15,868 nucleotides of DNA from Propionibacteriaceae bacterium (GTDB taxonomy: Bacteria > Actinomycetota > Actinomycetes > Propionibacteriales > Propionibacteriaceae), in the NCBI GenBank assembly GCA_030528545.1, contig JAUMYR010000057.1:1-15868 (forward strand), given 5' to 3'. The notes beneath the pieces were generated by a model. It worked only from the letters and a program-made list of their open reading frames with translations. It searched no databases and had not been told where the DNA came from. The position numbers and the translations under genes are program-made. Position 1 is the stretch's first letter. Each line of letters begins with the position of its first letter. Shown one piece after another: positions 7,503 through 14,690 of the stretch.

Positions 7503-8593
7503 AACCACTACGAATACTCCTCTCGGTACACACGGTCGCTGCCTGGGGTGGGCTTCAAGACTGGGCAGTGGGTATGGTGAAAGGCCTCGTGGCCAATGGA
7601 GCCGAAGTCCATATGGTGGCCAACAACCAGCGAATCGTGGAGGAATGTCAGGGCTTCGCCCGGCACTCCTTCCTGATCGATTGGGGCTCATGGCAGAACT
7701 CTGTGAAGGAGATACTCGCGACGTGCGAGTTCGATGTCGTATTCACCCAGCCCTTCGCCGCACGCGAACTGGCCTTGGAACTGCGCCGACGGACCGGGGT
7801 CCCGATTGTCTATATGTCCCACGGCAACAACTCGGACTTCGCCTATGGCTGGCGCCACGAGATCGCGAAGTTCCTGGTCGCCAGTAGCTCGTTGATCCCC
7901 ATGCTGAGGGACTTCTGCGGGGTGACCGACACCCCGATCGAGGTCTTGCCCAACGGTGTCCCGGACTCTCTGTTCGACATCCCGACCGTGGGCTATCAGG
8001 CCCGGATCGACCAGGGCAGCTATGACTTCGTTCTAGCGGCCCGGCTCATGCCCGACAAACTCTCTCAGGTCGACGGTCTGATCGCGGTCGCCTCGTCGCT
8101 GCTGCGTTCCGGGAGAATCCCCAAAGCTACCGTGCATCTCATGGGTGGGGGGCCTTCCAAGGAAGAGTTCTTGGCCCGGCTCGGTGCCTTTGTCAGGGAG
8201 GACCCCCGAGCCGAACTCCACTACCACGGCTGGGTCAGCCAGACCCAGGTCGTTGACCAGCTACGCTCGGCGGTGTTCTCCGTCGCGGGTGGGGTGACGG
8301 GGGCTCAGAGCATGGCTGTTGGCACACCCTGCCTAGGCGCCGGCATCCGAGGTATCTGTGGTGTGTCCACCCCAGCCAACATGGACCGTGTGCTGGGCAG
8401 TAATTTCGGTGACCACAGTGCACGGCTGCACATGACGCCTGCCGAGATAGAGCGGGACTGCCAGTGGATCCTTGAACCCGAGAACTTCAAGGCTTTCCAG
8501 GAGTGCTACGTTCCGCTGATGCGCCATGAGCGGACCCACAGCGCGATCGCCGCGCTCGCGCTCAGGCAGATCTCCGACGCCGTTTCGCCCTGA
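7499..8593 (+). CDS. GT4-like glycosyltransferase lacking the usual donor-site Glu
   Basis: This 364-residue GT-B enzyme is probably cytoplasmic or membrane-peripheral. The N-lobe starts ILLSVHTVAAWGGLQDWAVG (6-25), the glycine-rich entry typical of GT4, then VYMSHGNN (104-111) and a linker VLPNGVPDSLF (149-159). The C-lobe has FVLAARLMPDK (177-187), HLMGGGP (213-219) and HYHGWVSQTQVVDQL (241-255). The donor-site segment GGVTGAQSMAVGTPCLG (264-280) aligns with 'G.vtllEAMA.GtPVvg' but has Gln-Ser in place of Glu-Ala, so the second glutamate of the E-x7-E motif is absent. Catalysis may be altered, or the aligned residue may lie elsewhere. I chose the GTG at 7499, which overlaps the previous TGA (GTGA) and has GGGAG 5 nt upstream. 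An in-frame TTG at 7487 with AAGGA 5 nt upstream is a real alternative. It is the last gene of the plus-strand operon. Confidence 0.85.
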   Translation: MKPLRILLSVHTVAAWGGLQDWAVGMVKGLVANGAEVHMVANNQRIVEECQGFARHSFLIDWGSWQNSVKEILATCEFDVVFTQPFAARELALELRRRTGVPIVYMSHGNNSDFAYGWRHEIAKFLVASSSLIPMLRDFCGVTDTPIEVLPNGVPDSLFDIPTVGYQARIDQGSYDFVLAARLMPDKLSQVDGLIAVASSLLRSGRIPKATVHLMGGGPSKEEFLARLGAFVREDPRAELHYHGWVSQTQVVDQLRSAVFSVAGGVTGAQSMAVGTPCLGAGIRGICGVSTPANMDRVLGSNFGDHSARLHMTPAEIERDCQWILEPENFKAFQECYVPLMRHERTHSAIAALALRQISDAVSP

Positions 8594-8725
8594 CCCGGCC
8601 CGCTTCGCCGCGATCGGCGCCGCCCCTAAAGCGCGCCTGGGCTTTCTCCGAAACGGGCCAAGCCAGAGCGACGAGGCCACGGTCCCAAACCAGGCCGAAA
8701 TCCCGGAGGTGTCGCCCCGGACGGG
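8594..8725. other. Convergent intergenic gap between the two operons
   Basis: Both flanking genes end here, so at least one terminator is expected in or near these 132 bases. I see only a small perfect hairpin, CGCCG-CGAT-CGGCG at 8606-8619 (5-bp stem, 4-nt loop), without a following T-run, and a weak 5-bp GGCTT/AAGCC pair near 8640-8665 with a long loop. Neither is a convincing intrinsic terminator. Factor-dependent termination, or opposing transcripts running into each other, is possible. No small gene is apparent. Confidence 0.35.
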
Positions 8726-11671
8726 TCAGCGGTCACAGCCGAAGCGGTAAGTCTCGGTGTAGTTCACGTTGCTCAAACCGGGAGCGTTCACCACGTAACT
8801 TACCGTGACCGCGGTCGGACGTTTTGGTGTGATCGGGATCGGGCCGGTATTCCAGCGGCCGTTGCTACGCACGTAAGCCACCCTGGTCCGGGAACCGATC
8901 TTGGCCACGATCCTGGATCCAGGCACGCCCCGACCGGCCAGCCGGACATCGCTGGCCCCGGCATAGCACTGGCCAGGACGATGGCTGAGCACCGCGGGCA
9001 CCGAAATTTTCTTCGGGGCCGGACCAAAGAACAGCGTGTAGGACGCCGAACGTGGGGAAGCCCCCGGACGGTGGGCCTCGAAAACTAGGTCGATGCCTTG
9101 GGCCGATACTCTCATCGGGGTCATCTCCCAGCTTCCGTCGGGCCGCACCGTGGCAGACCGGTGCTGGGAGCTGACCCGCAGCTTCACCTGGCTACCCGGC
9201 TGGCCGCGTCCGGCGAAGACCACCTGCCCGGCCGGATAGTACTGGCCCGGCTGGTGCGAGGTGAGCGTCGGTGCGACGAGGTCGGGCTGTTTCCCGGTGA
9301 AAGTGAACGTGGCCGATGCGGTCTTGGCCTGGCATCCCGGCCTCGTGGCGCTAAACCGCACCGTCGTGGTCCCAGCCTCCACCTGAAGCGGAGGGGTCGC
9401 CCACTTACCGTCCTGGCCAACCCCAGCCCTAGCGGCCCTAGCCCCGGCCTTCACCTCGATCTGGGTATCCGGGGTGCCGGTTCCGGTGAAAGAGACCTGT
9501 CCTTCCTCCTGCGACGTTCCCTGCTGGGGCGATACCACCTGCGGTGCGGCGAAGGAGCAGTCGGTGACCGCCGAACCCACGGCGACGCGGAACAGCTTGG
9601 CTCCCCTTGCGTAATAGAGGTAGTCACCGACCTTGACCAGCCCCATGACCCCACCATCCGAGGTCGGGGTTACGAGAGGCTCGGCCTTGCCTGAGGCCCG
9701 GTCGATCGCCATCACCGATTCACTGAGGGTGGCATAGATTTTACCAGGGGTGAAGACAATCCCCAGTCCGCGTCCGCTCGGGGAGGAGGTCTGTGGGAAG
9801 GCCCCAAGATCCCGGGTGAGGACCGGCTGACCGCTGCCATCGACCCGGAACTGGATCAGCCGCCCGGTCGCGATCGCCCAGAAGTGACCCTCGGCTTCGG
9901 GGTCGCGGGTGATGGCCGCTACCCAGGAGAAAGCGCCTGAGGTGTCCACGGTCGGCATGGTTTTCAGCTCACCAGTGGCCGGATCGTAGGTGAAGACCTG
10001 CCCCACCCCGGGGGTGGGCGTGGCCCCGGTACCGCCGGTGTTGGACGACCCGCCGACGAGCCTATTGCCGTGGCCCACTAGCGAGATGATCGACTGTCCG
10101 GGGACGAGGTTGCGCTTCACCGTGGACTTGCCGGTCTTGGGGTCCCACAACGACAGCGCCCCGCCGTTCTGTTCCTTGCCGGGGATCGTGCCGATCGCCA
10201 GTTTCCCGGCGATCTCGGCGAAGGCCACCGGACGCTCCTGTTGGTTCCCGATCGTGGTGAACCTCTTCAGCGTCCCGTCGGCCTCTTGCCCGAAGACCGG
10301 CGCGCCGTCATTGGCCACACCGGTGTATCCGCCAAAGACAGAGCGGCCCTGGAAGTTCCCGGCCCCCTCGATCTGGACGACATTCGGCGTGTCGTACTCC
10401 ATCGTCACGGGGTCGAAGATGGCTAGGCCCTGCTGCGGATGGAACCCTCCCAGCGCGATCCGCCCGCCGGAGATCTGGTTCACCGACCACAGCCGGATAG
10501 CCGTGCCCTGCGCCCGGACCGACACCGAGGTCTGGGTCTGCCCCGCACGGTTCTTCAGGATCAGGCCGTTGGTCGTCACCGCGACCAGGGTCGGGGTGGG
10601 GGCATCCTTCGTCCTAGGAAGCACCAGATAACCGGTGACATTACTGGCGTTCGCCTCCTTCATCGGTTGGCGATTGTCTTGGGAGGAATATTTGTCCATG
10701 CGGATCGCTTTGGGCACCGGCAGCGACAGGTCAAGCCTCATCAGGCCCGCGTGGGCGCGCTGAAAGAAGACGTAGCGGCCATCAACGAGACCCGATATAG
10801 CGAACTGGCTCACCCCGTCCAGGCGAATCCGATGATTCTTGACCTCGGGTTTACGGGAATCCCGCCCTTTCTGATCGTCCATCTCGACGAAACGGCTCTG
10901 CTTGCGGTGGTAGAGCCACAGCTGCGCACCATCGATCGAGCGCAGGACCAGGTAGTCCCCAGCCAAGGTCATGGCGTGCGCGGCACGCTGCGCCTTCAGC
11001 TCCCTCGGCAGCTCAATCTCCTGGTACCTGCCCGTAGCCAGGTCGTAGCGCAGCAGCCGGAAACCCGACCCCGCATAGTTGGAGACGAAGACCGAGCCGG
11101 AATCGGCGACGATGGTGCGCACATAGGCCTGCCCCGGGAAAGGCTGCCGGAGCTTGACCAGCTTGGTCCCGGTCAGGGAGTACAGCTGTCCCCCCGCCTG
11201 GGCGAAAGTGCCCACATAGACCCCGCCAGAGGCCGCCGGGGCCAGGGACATGACCTGTTGCCTGTTGACAGTGGCCAGCCTCACTGGCTGCCCACCGGAC
11301 CACCGGTATACCTCAGCCCGGCCAGTCTCGGCGCTGTCGCTGACCGCGAAATAGAAGGCCCGGTCGGTCGGCGAATAAATCACGGCCGAGGCCGTGGGTA
11401 GCGGAGCCGACCAGTCCAGCAGGACGTTGCCGGTGAGGTTGGTCACGACGAAACGCGCACCCTCCCCAGCGTGCCCGGCCACTAGGAAAGAAGCCAAAGG
11501 GGCATTCCCAATTATTCCGACTGCGGCGTCCTTGGCTTTGAAACCAGTAGCCTGGGCCGACAGAGGCTCTCCTAGCGATTGTTCCTCAACCGCACCCACC
11601 GGCGGTGGCGAAACGGCCAGCAAAAAGACCGACAAAACGAGTGCCAACCATCCGACAAGCCATTCCCTCAT
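8726..11671 (-). CDS. Secreted beta-propeller protein with three C-terminal Ig-like repeats
   Basis: The 981-residue product starts with a typical Sec signal peptide: MREWLVGW, hydrophobic ALVLSVFLLAV, then SPPPVGA with likely cleavage before V28. Residues of about 40-690 are beta-rich, with recurrent blades such as GGVYVGTFAQAGGQLYSLTG and SVFVSNYAGSGFRLLRYDL ('v.vg....g..l..yd..tG'), as in PQQ/YVTN-type propellers. Three repeats of about 92 residues follow (about 706-797, 798-889 and 890-981). They share P.V.S..PGQ, 'V.F.GRG.PGS.V', 'V..DG.W' and a final Y.F, like bacterial Ig-like domains. Cys pairs in repeats 1 and 3 could form disulfides. There is no LPXTG or TM anchor, so it is released or non-covalently wall-bound. 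The ATG at 11669-11671 overlaps the upstream stop (ATGA) and has GAGGT at 9 nt; the ATG at 11675-11677 is too close to that site. A role in polymer binding or attachment is inference. Confidence 0.8.
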   Translation of the reverse strand: MREWLVGWLALVLSVFLLAVSPPPVGAVEEQSLGEPLSAQATGFKAKDAAVGIIGNAPLASFLVAGHAGEGARFVVTNLTGNVLLDWSAPLPTASAVIYSPTDRAFYFAVSDSAETGRAEVYRWSGGQPVRLATVNRQQVMSLAPAASGGVYVGTFAQAGGQLYSLTGTKLVKLRQPFPGQAYVRTIVADSGSVFVSNYAGSGFRLLRYDLATGRYQEIELPRELKAQRAAHAMTLAGDYLVLRSIDGAQLWLYHRKQSRFVEMDDQKGRDSRKPEVKNHRIRLDGVSQFAISGLVDGRYVFFQRAHAGLMRLDLSLPVPKAIRMDKYSSQDNRQPMKEANASNVTGYLVLPRTKDAPTPTLVAVTTNGLILKNRAGQTQTSVSVRAQGTAIRLWSVNQISGGRIALGGFHPQQGLAIFDPVTMEYDTPNVVQIEGAGNFQGRSVFGGYTGVANDGAPVFGQEADGTLKRFTTIGNQQERPVAFAEIAGKLAIGTIPGKEQNGGALSLWDPKTGKSTVKRNLVPGQSIISLVGHGNRLVGGSSNTGGTGATPTPGVGQVFTYDPATGELKTMPTVDTSGAFSWVAAITRDPEAEGHFWAIATGRLIQFRVDGSGQPVLTRDLGAFPQTSSPSGRGLGIVFTPGKIYATLSESVMAIDRASGKAEPLVTPTSDGGVMGLVKVGDYLYYARGAKLFRVAVGSAVTDCSFAAPQVVSPQQGTSQEEGQVSFTGTGTPDTQIEVKAGARAARAGVGQDGKWATPPLQVEAGTTTVRFSATRPGCQAKTASATFTFTGKQPDLVAPTLTSHQPGQYYPAGQVVFAGRGQPGSQVKLRVSSQHRSATVRPDGSWEMTPMRVSAQGIDLVFEAHRPGASPRSASYTLFFGPAPKKISVPAVLSHRPGQCYAGASDVRLAGRGVPGSRIVAKIGSRTRVAYVRSNGRWNTGPIPITPKRPTAVTVSYVVNAPGLSNVNYTETYRFGCDR

Positions 11672-13821
11672 TCCCATAACACCTCACGCCACGATCTTTG
11701 AACTTCTGCCACATCGTAGCGCTGCGCTTCTTTTTTCGCTTGTTCGCCGAGCAGTTGCCATTGCGGACCGCTATTGGCTTCATGAATGAAACGGGCCAAT
11801 TCCGCCGCCCCATCCGTGCGCACCCACTGAGCGCCGAAGATCTGTTCGGCCCCAGGACGCTCCCAGATCACCGGCACGGCGGCCGAGCCCATCCCCTCCA
11901 GGGGGGCGACGTGGAAGCTCTCGTCCGTGCTGGGCGACAGAATCCAGCCGATACCGCGGAACCAGCTCGCCATGTCCGGCCCGAAATAGTCCCAGGTCAG
12001 GTGTCCGGCCAGGACGGGGTCGTGCAGCATCTGGTCGAAGAAGTCCTGATAGTAGGAGCGGTAGACCGGGTCACGCCACAGCCAGGGGTACTCGTTAGGG
12101 AAACGGCCCCGGATGTGCAGGGTATAGCGGTGGTCATGGGCCAGCAGTTCCCGCAACAACTCAACCGCCCGGTCCGGCCGCTTGCGCAACGGCACGACCC
12201 CCACGAGCCCCAGGTTGAACCGCGCCCCGGGGTATTTGGGACGCTTGAAGTCGCTGACCCGGATGGTGTTGGGGATCATCCGCGCCGTTCCCTCCGGCAT
12301 GTCCAAGGCGGTCTCGGTGGTCCGGGCATAGTAATCGGATACGCACACCATGGCATCGATCGCAGACTTATTGAGCGAGCTCATCCAGGGTCCGCCCAGT
12401 TCGAACATGTGCAGCCGGACCACCAATCGCTGACCGGGACGCTTCCGGTCGGCGTACCAGACCGCATTCGGGCCGCACCACTCGCACATGATGACGTCGG
12501 CCTGGGACAGCAGGCGTTCGCTGGCCGCCGGATCGTGGTGATGCAGGCTTGACCAGTGGTCAACCAGCAGGTTCACCGCCGGTTCGGCCTTCAGCATGTC
12601 GAAGAGTTCGCCACAGAACTTGAAATCGTGGCCCGCGACTAGGACCGTGATCTTCTGGTCCACGCTGAGCGTCGGGCGGGGAAGCCATTCCCGCAGGTAG
12701 CCCTGGAATAGCTGGGCTACCGCCCGGAAGGTGTGGTCCTGGGCGGCCCGCTGGCAGCGCCTGGACGCTTCAGTGAAAGAACCCGGTTCGGCCAGGGCTG
12801 CGCGGATGGCCGCGACCGGATCGTCGCCGTCAACATAGAGCGGATAGTCGGCGCCCAAAAGCTCCTCATGAAGCGCGTTGCGGTTCACCAACGCCGCCAG
12901 CCCGCGGGAACCGTATTCCAGCAGTTTGGTCGACAGTTCGTGGCTCGCATCGAGTTCCGGGGCCCGCCAGCTCATCCCCAGGTTGAACTCCCCCAGTTCG
13001 GCCAGCATCTCCTCACGGGCCACGCCACCGCGCCAGTCGACGCCGGGTAACCCCAGCGCCTCGGTCATCTCCCCCACCCAGGACTCCTTGGAAGTGCCCT
13101 GGTGGAACTTGTCCCCGAAGACGGTCAGGCTCGCCGAGATCCCCTCCCGCGCCAGTAGCCCGGGGAGTTCGCACATTTCCTTGGTGCGCCATCTTTCCGC
13201 CAGCTTCCCAGCGTAGATCATGCGGATCTGGGTCGGGTTTCCCGGAGCTGGCTCGGCCGGTTCGAAGTCCGGGATCGGCGGGGGCATCAGCAGCGTCTTA
13301 CCGGCAAGTTCGGGTAGGTGATACTCGAGGTAGGAGCGGCTCGACTCGGTCTGGGCGAAGAACACCTGGCAGCCCGCCGCGACCTTACTTAGCAGGTCTC
13401 GCTTCTCCCCGGTGAACTCGGCCGCGGTCTGCGGGTAATCGGTCACGTAGGACCACAGCCGTCCCGTGAACGCCCCGCCCTGGATCACCATCTGGTTTAC
13501 CGCGAGGCCGCGCAAGAACACCAGGTCATAGCCCTGCCCCGACAACTCAGCGATGCGCTGGGCGGCTTCCCGGGTAGTGTATGCGTCCCGGTCCGTTCCG
13601 GTGAGGTTGTCCAGTAAGTTCACCCCGGGCAATCCTCGCAGCGACCGCACCAGCCGGTCGTCGACCACGGGGGCCTTGAGCAGCACATCCACCTGGCAGC
13701 CCGCCAGGACAAGCACTTGGGCCATCGAGGTCAGCCACAGCGCGGAACCGTCCAGCAGATTTAGGTTGACATCGCCATATAGCAGCACTCGGACCGCTGG
13801 GAGCTGCCGTTCCCCCGTCAC
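11668..13821 (-). CDS. Double glycosyltransferase (two fused GT-B domains)
   Basis: Two complete GT-B modules lie in one 717-residue chain. Module 1 (about 8-380) opens VRVLLYGDVNLNLLDGSALW (10-29), has the inter-lobe strand RMIYAGKLAERW (200-211), and ends in the donor-site segment SHELSTKLLEYGSRGLAALV (293-312). Module 2 (about 388-717) opens KITVLVAGHDFKFCGELFDM. It continues IMCEWCGPNAVWYADRKRPG (444-463), an inter-lobe LGLVGVVPLRKRPDRA (537-552), and ILSPSTDESFHVAPLEGMG (627-645), which contains an intact E-x7-E (634/642). Both modules therefore look catalytically competent, and the enzyme may add two sugars in succession. There is no signal peptide or TM helix, so it is cytoplasmic. The GTG start shares one base with the upstream stop (TAGTG), has AAAGGGG 7 nt before it, and the stop overlaps the next start (ATGA). 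It is roughly twice the usual GT4 length. Confidence 0.88.
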   Translation of the reverse strand: MTGERQLPAVRVLLYGDVNLNLLDGSALWLTSMAQVLVLAGCQVDVLLKAPVVDDRLVRSLRGLPGVNLLDNLTGTDRDAYTTREAAQRIAELSGQGYDLVFLRGLAVNQMVIQGGAFTGRLWSYVTDYPQTAAEFTGEKRDLLSKVAAGCQVFFAQTESSRSYLEYHLPELAGKTLLMPPPIPDFEPAEPAPGNPTQIRMIYAGKLAERWRTKEMCELPGLLAREGISASLTVFGDKFHQGTSKESWVGEMTEALGLPGVDWRGGVAREEMLAELGEFNLGMSWRAPELDASHELSTKLLEYGSRGLAALVNRNALHEELLGADYPLYVDGDDPVAAIRAALAEPGSFTEASRRCQRAAQDHTFRAVAQLFQGYLREWLPRPTLSVDQKITVLVAGHDFKFCGELFDMLKAEPAVNLLVDHWSSLHHHDPAASERLLSQADVIMCEWCGPNAVWYADRKRPGQRLVVRLHMFELGGPWMSSLNKSAIDAMVCVSDYYARTTETALDMPEGTARMIPNTIRVSDFKRPKYPGARFNLGLVGVVPLRKRPDRAVELLRELLAHDHRYTLHIRGRFPNEYPWLWRDPVYRSYYQDFFDQMLHDPVLAGHLTWDYFGPDMASWFRGIGWILSPSTDESFHVAPLEGMGSAAVPVIWERPGAEQIFGAQWVRTDGAAELARFIHEANSGPQWQLLGEQAKKEAQRYDVAEVQRSWREVLWE

Positions 13822-14687
13822 TACTGTTCCCCTTTCGAGGCTAGGTCTAGCGCTCCCCGTACCACAGCGGGCGCCGGAATGCCGTCCGGGAGTTCCTTTT
13901 CCAAGGGAACGTGCAAACTCGTGAGAGACCGGATGAGCGAGGTGTTCTCCCCCACCGCACCGGCCCGGCGGACCAGCACCAGCGACACCGATTGGTCAGC
14001 GCACCACTGCGCCATCTGACGCAGATCGGCCACTAGGTGCTCCCCGCCCGAGCGGTCGGCCCCGGCCCACAACCCCTCGGCGAAGGCGGCCTCGTCCACG
14101 ATCACCCCACTGGGTTGCACCATGTTCAACTGCATGGTCACGAATCCGGGCGACAAGCGGCGTGCCCCCGCCATCGACTCAGGCACCCGCTGCCCTGGCC
14201 CGATCACCACGGCGAAGGGCCGAGGCGCTAACCGCTGGACGGCAGACCCGGCCACGTCTAAGAACAACTCCTCCCTGGACCGGGAATCCGTGGAGTCGCC
14301 AGCCGCCCGACCGATGACCGGGCCCGTCGGACTGTCACTCGTCTTAGCCGCCGGGACCGGCCGGGATGAGACCAGCCCCGACCCTCGCGCTTGGGCCCGG
14401 GACACCGTCCGCAGGTCGGTCAGGGCCTGCCGGGTCTCCCATTGGGCACGGCCGATGCTGGCCTGGATCCGGTCGAGTTGCCGCTGCTGGGACGCGATCT
14501 GCCCCAGCACACCGGCGAACTTGGACAAGATCGTCGCACCCAGCAACAGGAAAGCGCCCACCTCGACGACCAGAAACCAGCGCAGCGCACCCAGTGCCAA
14601 CGCCACCAGGGCCGCCGACTGCACACAGACCAAGGCCAAAGCCCAGACCTTGCTGTTCAGCCGGACGACGGCCTTCTTGGTCTCCAT
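13821..14687 (-). CDS. Membrane-hairpin/coiled-coil protein with conserved DExAFxxGLW domain (copy 2)
   Basis: I do not recognise a named family. The 288-residue product has two hydrophobic helices at about 14-36 and 39-58 with a minimal loop. A Gln/Arg-rich charged helix follows, probably a coiled coil (about 60-98), then a Ser/Pro/Arg linker (about 99-135), then a C-terminal domain. That domain contains GVIVDEAAFAEGLW (194-207) and, after an amphipathic helix, LVLVRR (236-241). The order of parts, the motif and the motif-to-VRR spacing match the protein encoded at 3238-3999, although overall identity appears modest. An upstream strand FAVVIGPGQRVPESMAG (158-174) parallels KYLVGIGFPPEHALGG there. 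It lies between the UDP-ManNAc dehydrogenase (3-nt gap) and the double glycosyltransferase (1-nt overlap). I see no enzyme active site. A membrane tether or scaffold for the glycosyltransferases is inferred. Confidence 0.8.
   Translation of the reverse strand: METKKAVVRLNSKVWALALVCVQSAALVALALGALRWFLVVEVGAFLLLGATILSKFAGVLGQIASQQRQLDRIQASIGRAQWETRQALTDLRTVSRAQARGSGLVSSRPVPAAKTSDSPTGPVIGRAAGDSTDSRSREELFLDVAGSAVQRLAPRPFAVVIGPGQRVPESMAGARRLSPGFVTMQLNMVQPSGVIVDEAAFAEGLWAGADRSGGEHLVADLRQMAQWCADQSVSLVLVRRAGAVGENTSLIRSLTSLHVPLEKELPDGIPAPAVVRGALDLASKGEQ
13829..13835 (-). promoter_or_regulatory. Ribosome binding site of the double glycosyltransferase
   Basis: AAAGGGG, read on the minus strand, lies 7 nt before the GTG start at 13821-13819, inside the last codons of the upstream gene. 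It supports the GTG start that overlaps the upstream TAG. Confidence 0.6.
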
Positions 14688-14690
14688 CAG

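Noticed and set aside
8606..8619. Hairpin CGCCG-CGAT-CGGCG as an intrinsic terminator
   Set aside because: The stem is only 5 bp, such palindromes are frequent at this GC content, and no T-run follows.
10439..11401. Long plus-strand open frame (320 codons) opposite the beta-propeller gene
   Set aside because: It is antisense to a gene with a clear signal peptide and repeats. The product is rich in Arg, Gln, His and Pro without domain structure, typical of reverse-frame reading.
11698..12552. Plus-strand open frame (284 codons) opposite the double glycosyltransferase
   Set aside because: The minus-strand frame carries the intact E-x7-E donor motif in the same bases. The plus-strand product has no domain signal.
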